DNA of 43,278 nt from Frankia sp. AiPa1 (lineage in GTDB: Bacteria > Actinomycetota > Actinomycetes > Frankiales > Frankiaceae): positions 1 through 43,278 of the forward strand of contig NZ_JALKFZ020000189.1 in assembly GCF_023243075.1 (NCBI RefSeq), written 5' to 3'. This document shows positions 16,140-23,833 of the stretch, in pieces. Both the position numbers and the translations under genes were made by a program. The notes below the pieces were generated by a model. That model saw only the letters and a list, made by a program, of their open reading frames with translations. It did not search any database and was not told where the DNA came from. Each line of letters opens with the position of its first letter. The stretch's first letter is position 1.

Positions 16140-17258
16140 TCAGCCGAAGGTGATGACGCCTCGGAGGTTGCGCCCGGCGTGCATGTCCGCGAAGCCATCG
16201 TTGATCTGCTCCAGCGTGTAGCGGTTCGTGATCAGCTCGTCCAGGCGTAGCTTCCCGGCGCGATAGAGATCCAACAGTGCCGGGATGTCCCGGACCGGGC
16301 TGCACGCGCCGAACAGCGAGCCCTGCAGCCGCTTCTGGAACAGCACAAGCTCGTGCAGCGACAGCGGCACGCTGCCGTCCGACATGATATTGCCGAGCCC
16401 GACGACGACGCAGGTCCCGGCCTTGCGGATGCTGGAGAACGCCGACCCGATATGCGTGCCGTTCGTCACCCCGACACAGACGATCGCCGCGTCGGCGCCC
16501 TGCCCGTTGGTGTGGGCGCGAGCGATCTCGGTCGCTTCCTCGATGGTCGCCACCGCGTGCGTGGCGCCGAACTCGTGTGCCCGTGTGCGCTTCCACTCCA
16601 CCGGGTCGACGGCGATGAGCACCCGGGCGCCGGCCTGGGCGGCGCCCTGCACGGCGTTGATCCCGATACCGCCGATCCCGACCACGATGATGACGTCACC
16701 GGGCCGGACCTCGGCGGAGTTCACCGCCGCGCCCCAGCCGGTCGACACGCCGCAGCTGGTCAGGCAGGCCGCCACGAGGTCGATGTCGGGGGAGATCTTC
16801 ACGGCCGAGTGCACCGACAGGGCCGTGTACTCGCTGAAGGTCGAGATGCCGGCCATCTGGCCGATCGGCGTGCCGTCGAGGGAGAGCCGCAGCGAGCCGT
16901 CCGCACGTGCGCCGGACAGTGTTCGGGCGCCACTGTCGCACAGATTCTGCATTCCCGAGGAACACCACCGGCACTTTCCGCAGGCGGGCAGGAAAGGCAG
17001 CACGACGTGGTCGCCGACTTCGAAACCCTCAGTGTGCGGGCCGACTTCCTCGACGATGCCGGCTCCCTCATGGCCGCCGGCGAGGGGCAGAGCGCCGGTG
17101 AACGGCATGTCACCGGTGGCGATGTGGTCATCGGAGTGGCACAGCCCGGAGGCGACCATTCGTACGAGGAGCTCGCCCTGGCGGGGCGGCCCGACGTCGA
17201 TCTCCGTAATCTCCCACTTGCCGGGCTGCTGGAACAGCAGCGCCGCTCTGCTCTTCAT
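16140..17258 (-). CDS. NDMA-dependent alcohol dehydrogenase (Rxyl_3153/TIGR03989-like)
   Basis: A 372-residue zinc MDR. Catalytic zinc ligands are C40 and H63-E64 (GGHEGAG); structural zinc cysteines are C93, C96, C99 and C107. The segments FLPACGKCRWCSSGMQNLCD, then VGIGGIGINAVQGAA and VDPVEWKRTRAHEFGATHA, strongly resemble the actinobacterial NDMA-dependent family. That family keeps its nicotinamide tightly bound and needs an external electron acceptor; in several actinobacteria this is linked to mycofactocin. No mycofactocin genes (mftA-F) lie in this window. ATG 17258 was chosen because GAGGAG lies upstream; an ATG seven codons earlier overlaps a GGAGG. It heads an operon with the aldehyde dehydrogenase. 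Confidence 0.9.
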   Translation of the reverse strand: MKSRAALLFQQPGKWEITEIDVGPPRQGELLVRMVASGLCHSDDHIATGDMPFTGALPLAGGHEGAGIVEEVGPHTEGFEVGDHVVLPFLPACGKCRWCSSGMQNLCDSGARTLSGARADGSLRLSLDGTPIGQMAGISTFSEYTALSVHSAVKISPDIDLVAACLTSCGVSTGWGAAVNSAEVRPGDVIIVVGIGGIGINAVQGAAQAGARVLIAVDPVEWKRTRAHEFGATHAVATIEEATEIARAHTNGQGADAAIVCVGVTNGTHIGSAFSSIRKAGTCVVVGLGNIMSDGSVPLSLHELVLFQKRLQGSLFGACSPVRDIPALLDLYRAGKLRLDELITNRYTLEQINDGFADMHAGRNLRGVITFG

Positions 17259-17762
17259 AAAATCTCGCTCCTCATGCATCCTCCGTATCCGGTGAGTTCC
17301 TGCCCGGCGAGTTCGCGCTATGGGTTGTTGCCTGCGGGGTGCCGGCCCTCGGCGCTGACCAGGTGCGTGAGCTGGTGCCGCATCACACCATCGCTCCGAA
17401 AGCGGCGCTCGCGCGAGCGGTGACGGCGGGCCTGGGCCGTACGGCGCTCGAGGCCGCCGGAGCGTGACATGGCACGCACCGGCGGTGCCTGCCGCCCGTA
17501 ACACATCTTCGCGTGTCACGACCTCCGTTGCCGCGGGATACGGGTATTCGAGCCGGCCATCGGCGGCCCGTCTGCCCGGGTTCGCCGCGTTCACCCGCGT
17601 TCGGATCCGCACCGTCGGCGTTTCGCCGGCCGGTACGGGGGGAACGGGCGAGTGTTGCCGTCCCTGCGTGACGGCGGCGTGGTCCCGGGTGGACCATCCG
17701 AACAATCGGGGATGCGACCCGTGGGAACGCCGGCCATGGGACGCGGAGCAGTGGGGAGCGGC
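17259..17762 (+). other. Intergenic, with a possible coding remnant
   Basis: 504 bases between divergent units. On the plus strand, 17320-17467 has good coding bias and reads VVACGVPALGADQVREL to a stop at 17465-17467, following a segment GEFLPGEFALW. It has no start or recognisable family and looks like the 3' end of a lost gene. The rest should hold the promoters of the flanking genes; none can be identified. Confidence 0.3.
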
Positions 17763-18488
17763 ATGTTCTATGACCCGGTCGAGTCGAGCTTCTACTCCTG
17801 GTGCGTCGAACGGTTGCTCAGGTCGGCGGCCGCGGCCCCCTTCCTGGGCGCGGGCATCGTGGAACTGGGAGCGGGAACGGGGCTGCCGATCATCGAGGCA
17901 CTCTCGCGGTGCGAGGCCACGGTGACGGTGCGTGGGTTCGAACGGGACCCCGAGTCCCTGCGGGTCGCCCGCCGGCTGGTGGCGATGAAGGCACCCCCGG
18001 GGTACACGGTCGAGCCCGGGGACTTCTTCGAGCACGGTGTCCACGGCCCGGAGCTGGTCGCGGTCGCCAATCCGCCCTACCTGGCCGCTCCGCCCGACGA
18101 CCCGGGCACGCCCGAGCTCTGGGGCGGCGAGCGCGGCTCGGGGGTGACCTGCCGCCTGCTGTCCGGGCCGTTCGACGTAGTGATGCTCATGGTCGCCTCG
18201 ATCGCGGACCCGCTCGCGGTCATTGACCATGCCGAGGCGTCGGGCTATCTCGTCGCCGACTGGTGTGTGCGGCCGATCGTCTTCGGCCGCCACAGCCGCG
18301 CCGCCGGGGTGCAGGGCCGGCTCGAGGAGCTGCGGGCGCAAGGCCGCGCGTTCAGTTCCGACGCCGGCTACCTGCTGGCCGGCGTCACCTGGCAGCGCGC
18401 TGGCATGCCGCCGGGCGGCGGCGACCCGAACGCCGATGTTCTGCGTGGCGTGATGACGGCGGCCTCCGCTGCGGGGTGGTCGCGATGA
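17763..18488 (+). CDS. SAM-dependent methyltransferase with NPPY motif
   Basis: A 241-residue class I methyltransferase. SAM motif I is ELGAGTG at 34-40, acidic motif II is FERDPES near 59-65, and the catalytic NPPY is at 103-106 in VANPPYLAAP. NPPY is typical of enzymes methylating an amino or amide nitrogen (HemK/PrmC, RsmC-like). The N-terminus MFYDPVESSFYSW resembles PrmC-type starts, but the N-terminal recognition domain of PrmC is absent. Start 17763 (GGGGAGC upstream) was chosen over earlier in-frame starts up to 17652. Its stop overlaps the next start (ATGA), so it is translationally coupled to the haem-oxygenase-like enzyme. Confidence 0.82.
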   Translation: MFYDPVESSFYSWCVERLLRSAAAAPFLGAGIVELGAGTGLPIIEALSRCEATVTVRGFERDPESLRVARRLVAMKAPPGYTVEPGDFFEHGVHGPELVAVANPPYLAAPPDDPGTPELWGGERGSGVTCRLLSGPFDVVMLMVASIADPLAVIDHAEASGYLVADWCVRPIVFGRHSRAAGVQGRLEELRAQGRAFSSDAGYLLAGVTWQRAGMPPGGGDPNADVLRGVMTAASAAGWSR

Positions 18489-19591
18489 CGGCCACGGCGG
18501 ACGAGCGCGCGGATGTCCCGTACGGGACGGTCCTGCGGCCGGACGATCTACGCCCCGGGCCGTTGCCGCGATCCCGCGGCCCGCTCAGCGCCTTCGTCAC
18601 GCATGCCCTGCGTCAGCCGGCGATCGCGCGGATGGGCCCCGCTCCGCGGCCGGCGGGCGATGTCCTGTACGGGCAGGACGGCGCGCTTGCCCTCTACTGC
18701 CTGTACGAGCTGCACTACCGCGGTTTCGCCGGCGTCGACGAACGATGGGAGTGGGCGCCGGCGTTACTGGCGCTGCGTCACGCGCTGGAGGAGGTCCTTG
18801 AACGCCGGGTGCGCGAGGAGGCCGCGAGCGTGCCCACGCCGGACTGTGACAGCCGGGACGCGGACGCGATTCCCGCGGCGCTGCGGGCGATCATCGCCGC
18901 GCCGTCCGGGCCGTCACTGTCGAGGTATCTCGCCGAGCAGGGCACTCTGGAGCAGTTCCGGGAGTTCGCCGTGCACCGTTCGCCGCTGCAGCTCAAGGAA
19001 GCGGACCCGCATTCCTGGGCCATCCCGCGGCTGGCCGGGCCGGCGAAAGCCGCCCTGGTGGAGATCCAGGCCGACGAGTACGGCAACGGCGTCGCCCGGG
19101 ACATGCACCAGAACCTGTTCGGCGTGACAATGCTCGGACTTGGTCTGGACCCCGGCTACGGCGCCTACCTGGACCGGGTGCCCGGCCCGACGCTGGCCGC
19201 GGTGAACCTGGCGTCCTTCTTCGGCCTGCACCGCCGGCTGCGCGGCGCTCTGGTCGGTCACCTGGCCGTCTTCGAGATGACCTCCGTCGAGCCGATGGCC
19301 GCCTACGGCGCCGCCCTGCGCCGGCACGGGTTGTCGGCCGGGACCGGTCACTTCTTCGCGGTGCACGTCGTCGCGGACGCGCATCATCAGACGCTCGCCT
19401 CGCAGGCCCTGGCCGGCAGTCTCGTGCGGGCCGAGCCGGAGCTGGGCGCCGACGTGCTGTTCGGCGCCCGCGCGATGATGGCCGTGGAGGGCCACTGTTC
19501 CCAGCAGATCCTGTCCGCCTGGCAGCGGGGGCACTCCTCCCTGCTGCTGGCGCCCGGGCCCCAACGCCCGCGCTCCGAGCTGTTCGACTGA
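18485..19591 (+). CDS. Iron-containing redox enzyme, haem-oxygenase-like fold (HDO)
   Basis: A 368-residue protein of the iron-containing redox/haem-oxygenase-like diiron family (Haem_oxygenas_2 type). Candidate metal ligands lie in the usual three places: YELHYRGF (E75, H77), EIQADEYG (E193, D197) and HVVADAHHQ (H294, D298, H301), with another acidic site at FEMTS (E264). Such enzymes activate oxygen on fatty acids or amino acids (UndA, BesC, SznF are characterised relatives). The N-terminal 60 residues and the segment around 115-150 are extra. It overlaps the methyltransferase by 4 bases and stands alone otherwise. The substrate is unknown; an oxidation plus methylation pair suggests a small specialised metabolite or a modified amino acid. 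Confidence 0.8.
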   Translation: MTATADERADVPYGTVLRPDDLRPGPLPRSRGPLSAFVTHALRQPAIARMGPAPRPAGDVLYGQDGALALYCLYELHYRGFAGVDERWEWAPALLALRHALEEVLERRVREEAASVPTPDCDSRDADAIPAALRAIIAAPSGPSLSRYLAEQGTLEQFREFAVHRSPLQLKEADPHSWAIPRLAGPAKAALVEIQADEYGNGVARDMHQNLFGVTMLGLGLDPGYGAYLDRVPGPTLAAVNLASFFGLHRRLRGALVGHLAVFEMTSVEPMAAYGAALRRHGLSAGTGHFFAVHVVADAHHQTLASQALAGSLVRAEPELGADVLFGARAMMAVEGHCSQQILSAWQRGHSSLLLAPGPQRPRSELFD

Positions 19592-19680
19592 GAGGCCTCA
19601 CGTGAGAGGCCGCACGGCCCCGGGAGGTCCGTTGGCCTCCTGGACACTGGCTCGACGCCTGGCCCGCCTCGGTGTCCTGC

Positions 19681-19904
19681 CTCGCTCTCCCCACCGCCGA
19701 CCCGCCGCTGCGCGTGACGACGGATCGGCCCCGGAAAACCTCCATGTCTCTTCTACCGAGTTACGAAGGAACAAATCAGACAGATTGCCCGGTAGAAGCG
19801 ACATCCCCGCGCACCAGCAGCGCCACCACCCCCGAAAACCATCACGGACAGCGAGATTCACGGGGTCAACCCGGCCGCGAGCCGGAGACCCACGAGAGGC
19901 AACC
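19681..19904 (-). repeat. Dispersed hairpin repeat, copy A (inverted relative to copy B)
   Basis: About 220 bases that, read on the minus strand, match 31706-31945 at most positions, including blocks such as gtgaatctcgctgtccgtga and gggggtggtggcgctgctgg. It contains an inverted repeat: ATGTCTCTTCTACCG (19744-19758) against CGGTAGAAGCGACAT (19790-19804), with one mismatch. It starts at the stop codon of the CBS gene and fills the gap to the iron enzyme gene. No transposase is present; it may be a non-autonomous element or conserved structured DNA/RNA. Confidence 0.8.
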
Positions 19905-20323
19905 TAGAGGTTGCCGGCGGCGGCGCTGACGGCGCCGAGGGCGGAGTTCTCGTCGCGCTCGATGGCGAGGTCGCCGATGCTGACGATGCCGACCGGGCGG
20001 TCGCCGTCCACCACGGGCAGCCGGCGCACGGCACGGTCGCGGACAAGCCGCACGGCCTGGTCGATGCTGGTGTCGGCGGAGACCGTCGTCAGCTCGTGGC
20101 TGCAGGCCTGGCTCGCCGGGGTGTTCGCCGGGTCGCGCCCGTCGGCCACGACACGCACGGTGATGTCCCGGTCGGTCAGGATGCCGACGATCCGGCCGTT
20201 CTCGACCACGATCACGTCCCCCGCGTCGGCGTCACGCATGCGGCGGGCAGCCTCGAGCACCGGTTCGCCGGCCTCGATCGTCGCAAGGTCACGGGTCATG
20301 ATGTCTGCGACTGTCCTGGCCAT
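19904..20323 (-). CDS. Two-CBS-domain protein
   Basis: A 139-residue protein made almost wholly of a pair of CBS motifs. The first starts TVADIMTRDLATIEAGEPVLEAA and has VIVVENGRIVGILTDRDI; the second has CSHELTTVSADTSIDQAVRL and RLPVVDGDRPVGIVSIGDLA. Such stand-alone pairs bind adenine nucleotides and act as energy or redox sensors in actinobacteria (like Mycobacterium Rv2626c), often under stress or hypoxia control. ATG 20323 was chosen because AAGGAG lies 9 bases upstream. The gene has its own promoter gap of 315 bases. The tail AVSAAAGNL runs into repeat copy A. Confidence 0.93.
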   Translation of the reverse strand: MARTVADIMTRDLATIEAGEPVLEAARRMRDADAGDVIVVENGRIVGILTDRDITVRVVADGRDPANTPASQACSHELTTVSADTSIDQAVRLVRDRAVRRLPVVDGDRPVGIVSIGDLAIERDENSALGAVSAAAGNL

Positions 20324-20638
20324 GGTGGGTGCTCCTTCACGATGTTCGTGAGCGTCGACGTTCGTCGGCACGGATGTTCGTGGTTGTCGTGGTTGCTGGT
20401 CAGGTCCGGGGTGCCCGGACGAGGGCAGACAAACCCGCCGTGGCACCATCCCCGCCCGCCCGCCTCTCTTTCGGCTTCGGGCAGCCGGACGCACGAATCT
20501 GCCCGTCCCCGACCCGTGCGGGCCAAAACGCACCGGTGTTTGCGCGCGCTACGCACCAGCGCGCGCGGCCGCGGGTCCACGCACCTCTGCGGCCAGATGG
20601 CGAACAGGGCCAAAGGAACAGGGCCAAAGGGCGAACAG
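20324..20638. other. Intergenic, no gene seen
   Basis: A 315-base gap between two minus-strand genes. It contains a short direct repeat (cagggccaaagg twice near 20607-20632). It should hold the CBS gene promoter; I cannot point to one. Open frames here lack coding bias. Confidence 0.5.
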
Positions 20639-22189
20639 CTAGCTCAGGTAACGGCGATCGCGCTTGCGGGACAGCTTCGGCCAGCGGGCGGCGAAGGAGT
20701 CCTGGGTGTCCCGGGCCCGCTCGCGTTCACCGCCGAGCAGGAGCCCGTAGGTGAAGGACGACTCGCCGGCGAGGTTCGCGGCGATCGCGAACGCGCGCAG
20801 GGTGTCCTGGGCGACGACGCAGTCCTGGTGCTCACCCAGAAGGTTCTGGATCTTCTTGGCGCGCCCGGCGTGGCGGGCGGCGTCGGGACCCAGGGCCGGT
20901 GCGACGGCCTCGCCCGCGTAGCGCAGCCGCTTCGCCGCCTTGCGCGCCGCGTGCAGGGCCGCGTCCCGCTGCGGGCCGGGCGGCTCGGTGAGGGCTCGAC
21001 GCACCCGGCGCCGCAGTGTGCGGTCCGTCGAGCGGACCGGCTTGCGTAGCGTCCCGCGGGCCGGCCGCCGCCCGAGAGCGGAGAACGCGGGCTCCCGGAC
21101 GAACGCGACCAGTTCCTCGACGAAGTGGGCGTACTCCTCGCCGCGCAGCCAGACGAGCGCCCGCTCCCGGCCACGTAGCCCCAGCGAACGCAGGTGGCCC
21201 TGCACCCGGGCGTCGACCGGACCGAGCACGTCGGCCTGGTCCAGTGCCCGGGTGGCCTGGCCGAACCGGTCGAGCTGGACCTCCCCGTCCCGCGCGTCGT
21301 TCAGCAGCAGGTTGAGCTCGCGCAACCGTGCCTCGAGCCAGGCCGGTGTGGGCGAGTCGAACAGCGGCCCGAAGGTCCGCAGCGTGCTGCGCAGCCGGCG
21401 GGCCGCGACCCGCAGGTCATGGACGGACTCCGGCTCGTCAAGGCGGACCCGGGCGTCGGCGGCGAGCAGCGCGGCCGTGTGGGTCGACAGGTAGTCCTGG
21501 ATGGCCTGCCCGGCGGTCGTCCCCCGCGCCGCGCTGTCGTGGGCCGGCAGCTCTGCCTCGGCCGCCCGCGTGCCGAGGGCGCGGACCAGTTTCGAGGGCC
21601 CGCTGGCCGGCTGAGCGCCCGCCCCCAGCAGCACGGCTGTGGTGGCCGGCAGCACATCATGATTATCCCCGAGCAGCTCGACCTCGAGCTCCCGCCACCG
21701 CAGGGAGATGGTGGTGGCGCCGAAGGTCTGGGCGTGGACCGTGTCCTCGGCCAGCTCGGCGATGTCACGGCCCTCCTGGTCGCGCAGCGTCGTGGCCTGT
21801 CGGACGGTCCGCAGCCGGGCGACCGGGCGCAGTGGCCGCCTACGGGTGATCGCGGCCACCACGTCGACGAACTCGTCCGGTATGGGGCTGTCACCCTCGT
21901 TGCGTTCCGCGGCGTCCAGGGGTCGGCTGATCTCGTCGCGACCGGCGCCGTCGGCGGGCAGTTTGAGGTGCCAGCCGGCGTCATGGCCGCCCTCGCGTCG
22001 CCGCAGCGTGATGCGGTTCCGGGCAAGCCGAAGGTCCTCGGTGTCGAAGTAGAGCGCGTCCAGCCGTTCCTCGACGGGACCCGCGGCTGACGCGATTCCG
22101 TCGACGCCGCTCAGCGGCGGAACGACGAAACTCTCCTCGACGTCGAACTTCGTCTCCACCTCTCGGTGCCCGCGGGTGCGCGCAGACAT
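20639..22189 (-). CDS. CYTH-CHAD domain protein (polyphosphate-related)
   Basis: A 516-residue two-domain protein. The N-terminal CYTH tunnel domain has ExExK (E10, E12, K14 in REVETKF), YFDTEDLRLARNRITLRRR and WHLKLP. The C-terminal CHAD domain (from about 235) is helical with conserved His/Arg patterns: VHDLRVAARRLRSTLRTF, then HAARKAAKRLRYAGEA. CYTH enzymes hydrolyse triphosphate compounds, and CHAD binds inorganic polyphosphate, so the protein probably acts on or localises to polyphosphate. ATG 22189 was chosen because GGAGG lies 5 bases upstream; the GTG two codons earlier overlaps that site. It is divergent from the CDF transporter across 232 bases. Confidence 0.93.
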   Translation of the reverse strand: MSARTRGHREVETKFDVEESFVVPPLSGVDGIASAAGPVEERLDALYFDTEDLRLARNRITLRRREGGHDAGWHLKLPADGAGRDEISRPLDAAERNEGDSPIPDEFVDVVAAITRRRPLRPVARLRTVRQATTLRDQEGRDIAELAEDTVHAQTFGATTISLRWRELEVELLGDNHDVLPATTAVLLGAGAQPASGPSKLVRALGTRAAEAELPAHDSAARGTTAGQAIQDYLSTHTAALLAADARVRLDEPESVHDLRVAARRLRSTLRTFGPLFDSPTPAWLEARLRELNLLLNDARDGEVQLDRFGQATRALDQADVLGPVDARVQGHLRSLGLRGRERALVWLRGEEYAHFVEELVAFVREPAFSALGRRPARGTLRKPVRSTDRTLRRRVRRALTEPPGPQRDAALHAARKAAKRLRYAGEAVAPALGPDAARHAGRAKKIQNLLGEHQDCVVAQDTLRAFAIAANLAGESSFTYGLLLGGERERARDTQDSFAARWPKLSRKRDRRYLS

Positions 22190-22421
22190 GACCACCTCCG
22201 TTGGCTGCCGTGTTCCCGGTTTCGGTCTCGCCGGTGGTACTGCCGTTCATGTGCGGTTCATCTGTAGTCCGTCGAATGTGCCCGCCCTGCCGCGCGTCAC
22301 ACCTTCTCCGTCATGTCCGGACGACCCGCTGGTGACGGGGTCGGCGGCGGTCATGCAGCGTGACACCAAGTGCGCGCAGGATGGGGACCGCATTGATCAT
22401 TTTCGGCTATCGTCACGAGGC

Positions 22422-23498
22422 ATGGACACCGGCCACGAGCATGAGCTGCCCACGCACGGCCACGGCCACGGCCATGCTCACGGCAGGCACACGCACGAGG
22501 ATGGGCATGACCATCACCCGGGCGGATGGTGGGCGCGGCTTCGCCACGGTCTGTCGGAGCTGGTCGGGGGCCACAGCCATGACAGCGCCGACCAGATCGA
22601 CGACGCGTTGGAAGCCGACACCGCCGGGCGCCGCGCCCTGCTGATCAGCCTGTCCGGCCTCGGCCTGACCGCGGTCCTGCAAGCCGTCGTGGTGGTGCTG
22701 TCCGGGTCGGTGGCGCTGCTCGGTGACACCCTGCATAATGTCGCCGACGCGCTGACCGCGGTCCCGCTGCTCCTCGCCTTCACCCTCGCGCGCCGCCCGG
22801 CCACCACCCGGTTCACCTACGGCTACGGCCGCGCGGAGGACCTCGCCGGCCTCGCCGTCCTCGCAATGATCAGCCTGTCGAGTGTGTTCGCCGCCTTGGC
22901 GGCGATCGACCGCCTGCTGCACCCCCAGCACATCGACCACCTCGCCGCGGTCGCCGCGGCCGGGCTCGTCGGCTTCGTCGGCAACGAGATCGTCGCCCGC
23001 TATCGCATCCGCGTCGGCCACCAGATCGGCTCCGCCGCCCTCGTCGCCGATGGCCTGCACGCCCGCACCGACGGCTTCACCAGCCTCGCCGTCCTCCTCG
23101 GCGCCGCCGGCGTCGCCCTGGGCTGGCGCTGGGCCGACCCCGTCGTCGGCCTGGCCATCACCATGGCGATCCTCGGGGTCCTACGCGCCGCCACCCGCGT
23201 CGTCGGCGCCCGACTCATGGACGCCGTCGACCCCGACACAGTCGCCGAAGCCACCAGAACCCTCCTCCACACCGACGGCATCGAAACCGTCCGTGAACTG
23301 CGACTGCGCTGGATCGGCCACACCCTGCGCGCCGAAGCCGACGTCACCGTCGACGCGAACCTGACACTGACCGCCGCCCATGACGTGGCCCACGCCGCCG
23401 AAGCCCACCTGCTGCGCCACATCCGACGCCTGTCCGCCGCGACCATCCACACCAGCCCCGCCCACCACCACCACCACCACGCCGCAACGGCGCCGTGA
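22422..23498 (+). CDS. Cation diffusion facilitator (CDF) metal exporter
   Basis: A 358-residue CDF transporter exporting Zn, Co or Ni by proton antiport. It has a His-rich N-terminus (alternating His-Gly up to residue 33), six predicted membrane segments, and the two metal-site motifs HNVAD (105-109) and HARTD (near 215). A cytoplasmic C-terminal domain with AEADVTVDANLTL follows, and a tail of six consecutive His. The first metal site is His-x-x-x-Asp rather than Asp-x-x-x-Asp, as in zinc-selective members. ATG 22422 was chosen because it begins the recognised family sequence; the open frame extends to 22176, into the CYTH gene start, without family similarity. Metal-responsive control is likely but no clear operator is seen. 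Confidence 0.9.
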   Translation: MDTGHEHELPTHGHGHGHAHGRHTHEDGHDHHPGGWWARLRHGLSELVGGHSHDSADQIDDALEADTAGRRALLISLSGLGLTAVLQAVVVVLSGSVALLGDTLHNVADALTAVPLLLAFTLARRPATTRFTYGYGRAEDLAGLAVLAMISLSSVFAALAAIDRLLHPQHIDHLAAVAAAGLVGFVGNEIVARYRIRVGHQIGSAALVADGLHARTDGFTSLAVLLGAAGVALGWRWADPVVGLAITMAILGVLRAATRVVGARLMDAVDPDTVAEATRTLLHTDGIETVRELRLRWIGHTLRAEADVTVDANLTLTAAHDVAHAAEAHLLRHIRRLSAATIHTSPAHHHHHHAATAP

Positions 23499-23833
23499 CC
23501 TGCATCGCAGATCACGGTCGGTGATAGGACGACTACCCAATCCTGGGTCTCGCACCCGCGCGGCCACGCTGAGCGGCACCCGATCGTGGGCGTTCGTGCC
23601 CGGGCGGCGCCTCGGCCTCGCCGGCTGATGCCCTGTACTCGCCGGGTATTCGCCGGCCGCCCACGTCTGTCCGGTGCCCGGAAGGCCGGCGCGAGCCGCC
23701 GGGCAGATGTTTTGCGGCTGGCCGCCGGGGGAGTGGCGTTCATGCGGGTGCAGCCCGCGCGGGCCTGCCATGGATGGCACATCCGGCCATCCGGTCTGAC
23801 CCGGTCCCCCAAGGCCTGAGAGGACTCCGCGTA
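23499..23833. other. Intergenic, no gene seen
   Basis: 335 bases between two plus-strand genes. A weak stem (atcac/gtgat near 23511-23526) follows the transporter stop and might end its transcript. Otherwise nothing recognisable is present; open frames here lack coding bias. Confidence 0.45.

Noticed and set aside
19598..19861. Conserved small protein MNLAVRDG... encoded in both repeat copies
   Set aside because: The similarity follows the DNA repeat, including non-coding parts and the hairpin, and the frames end differently; no ribosome site.
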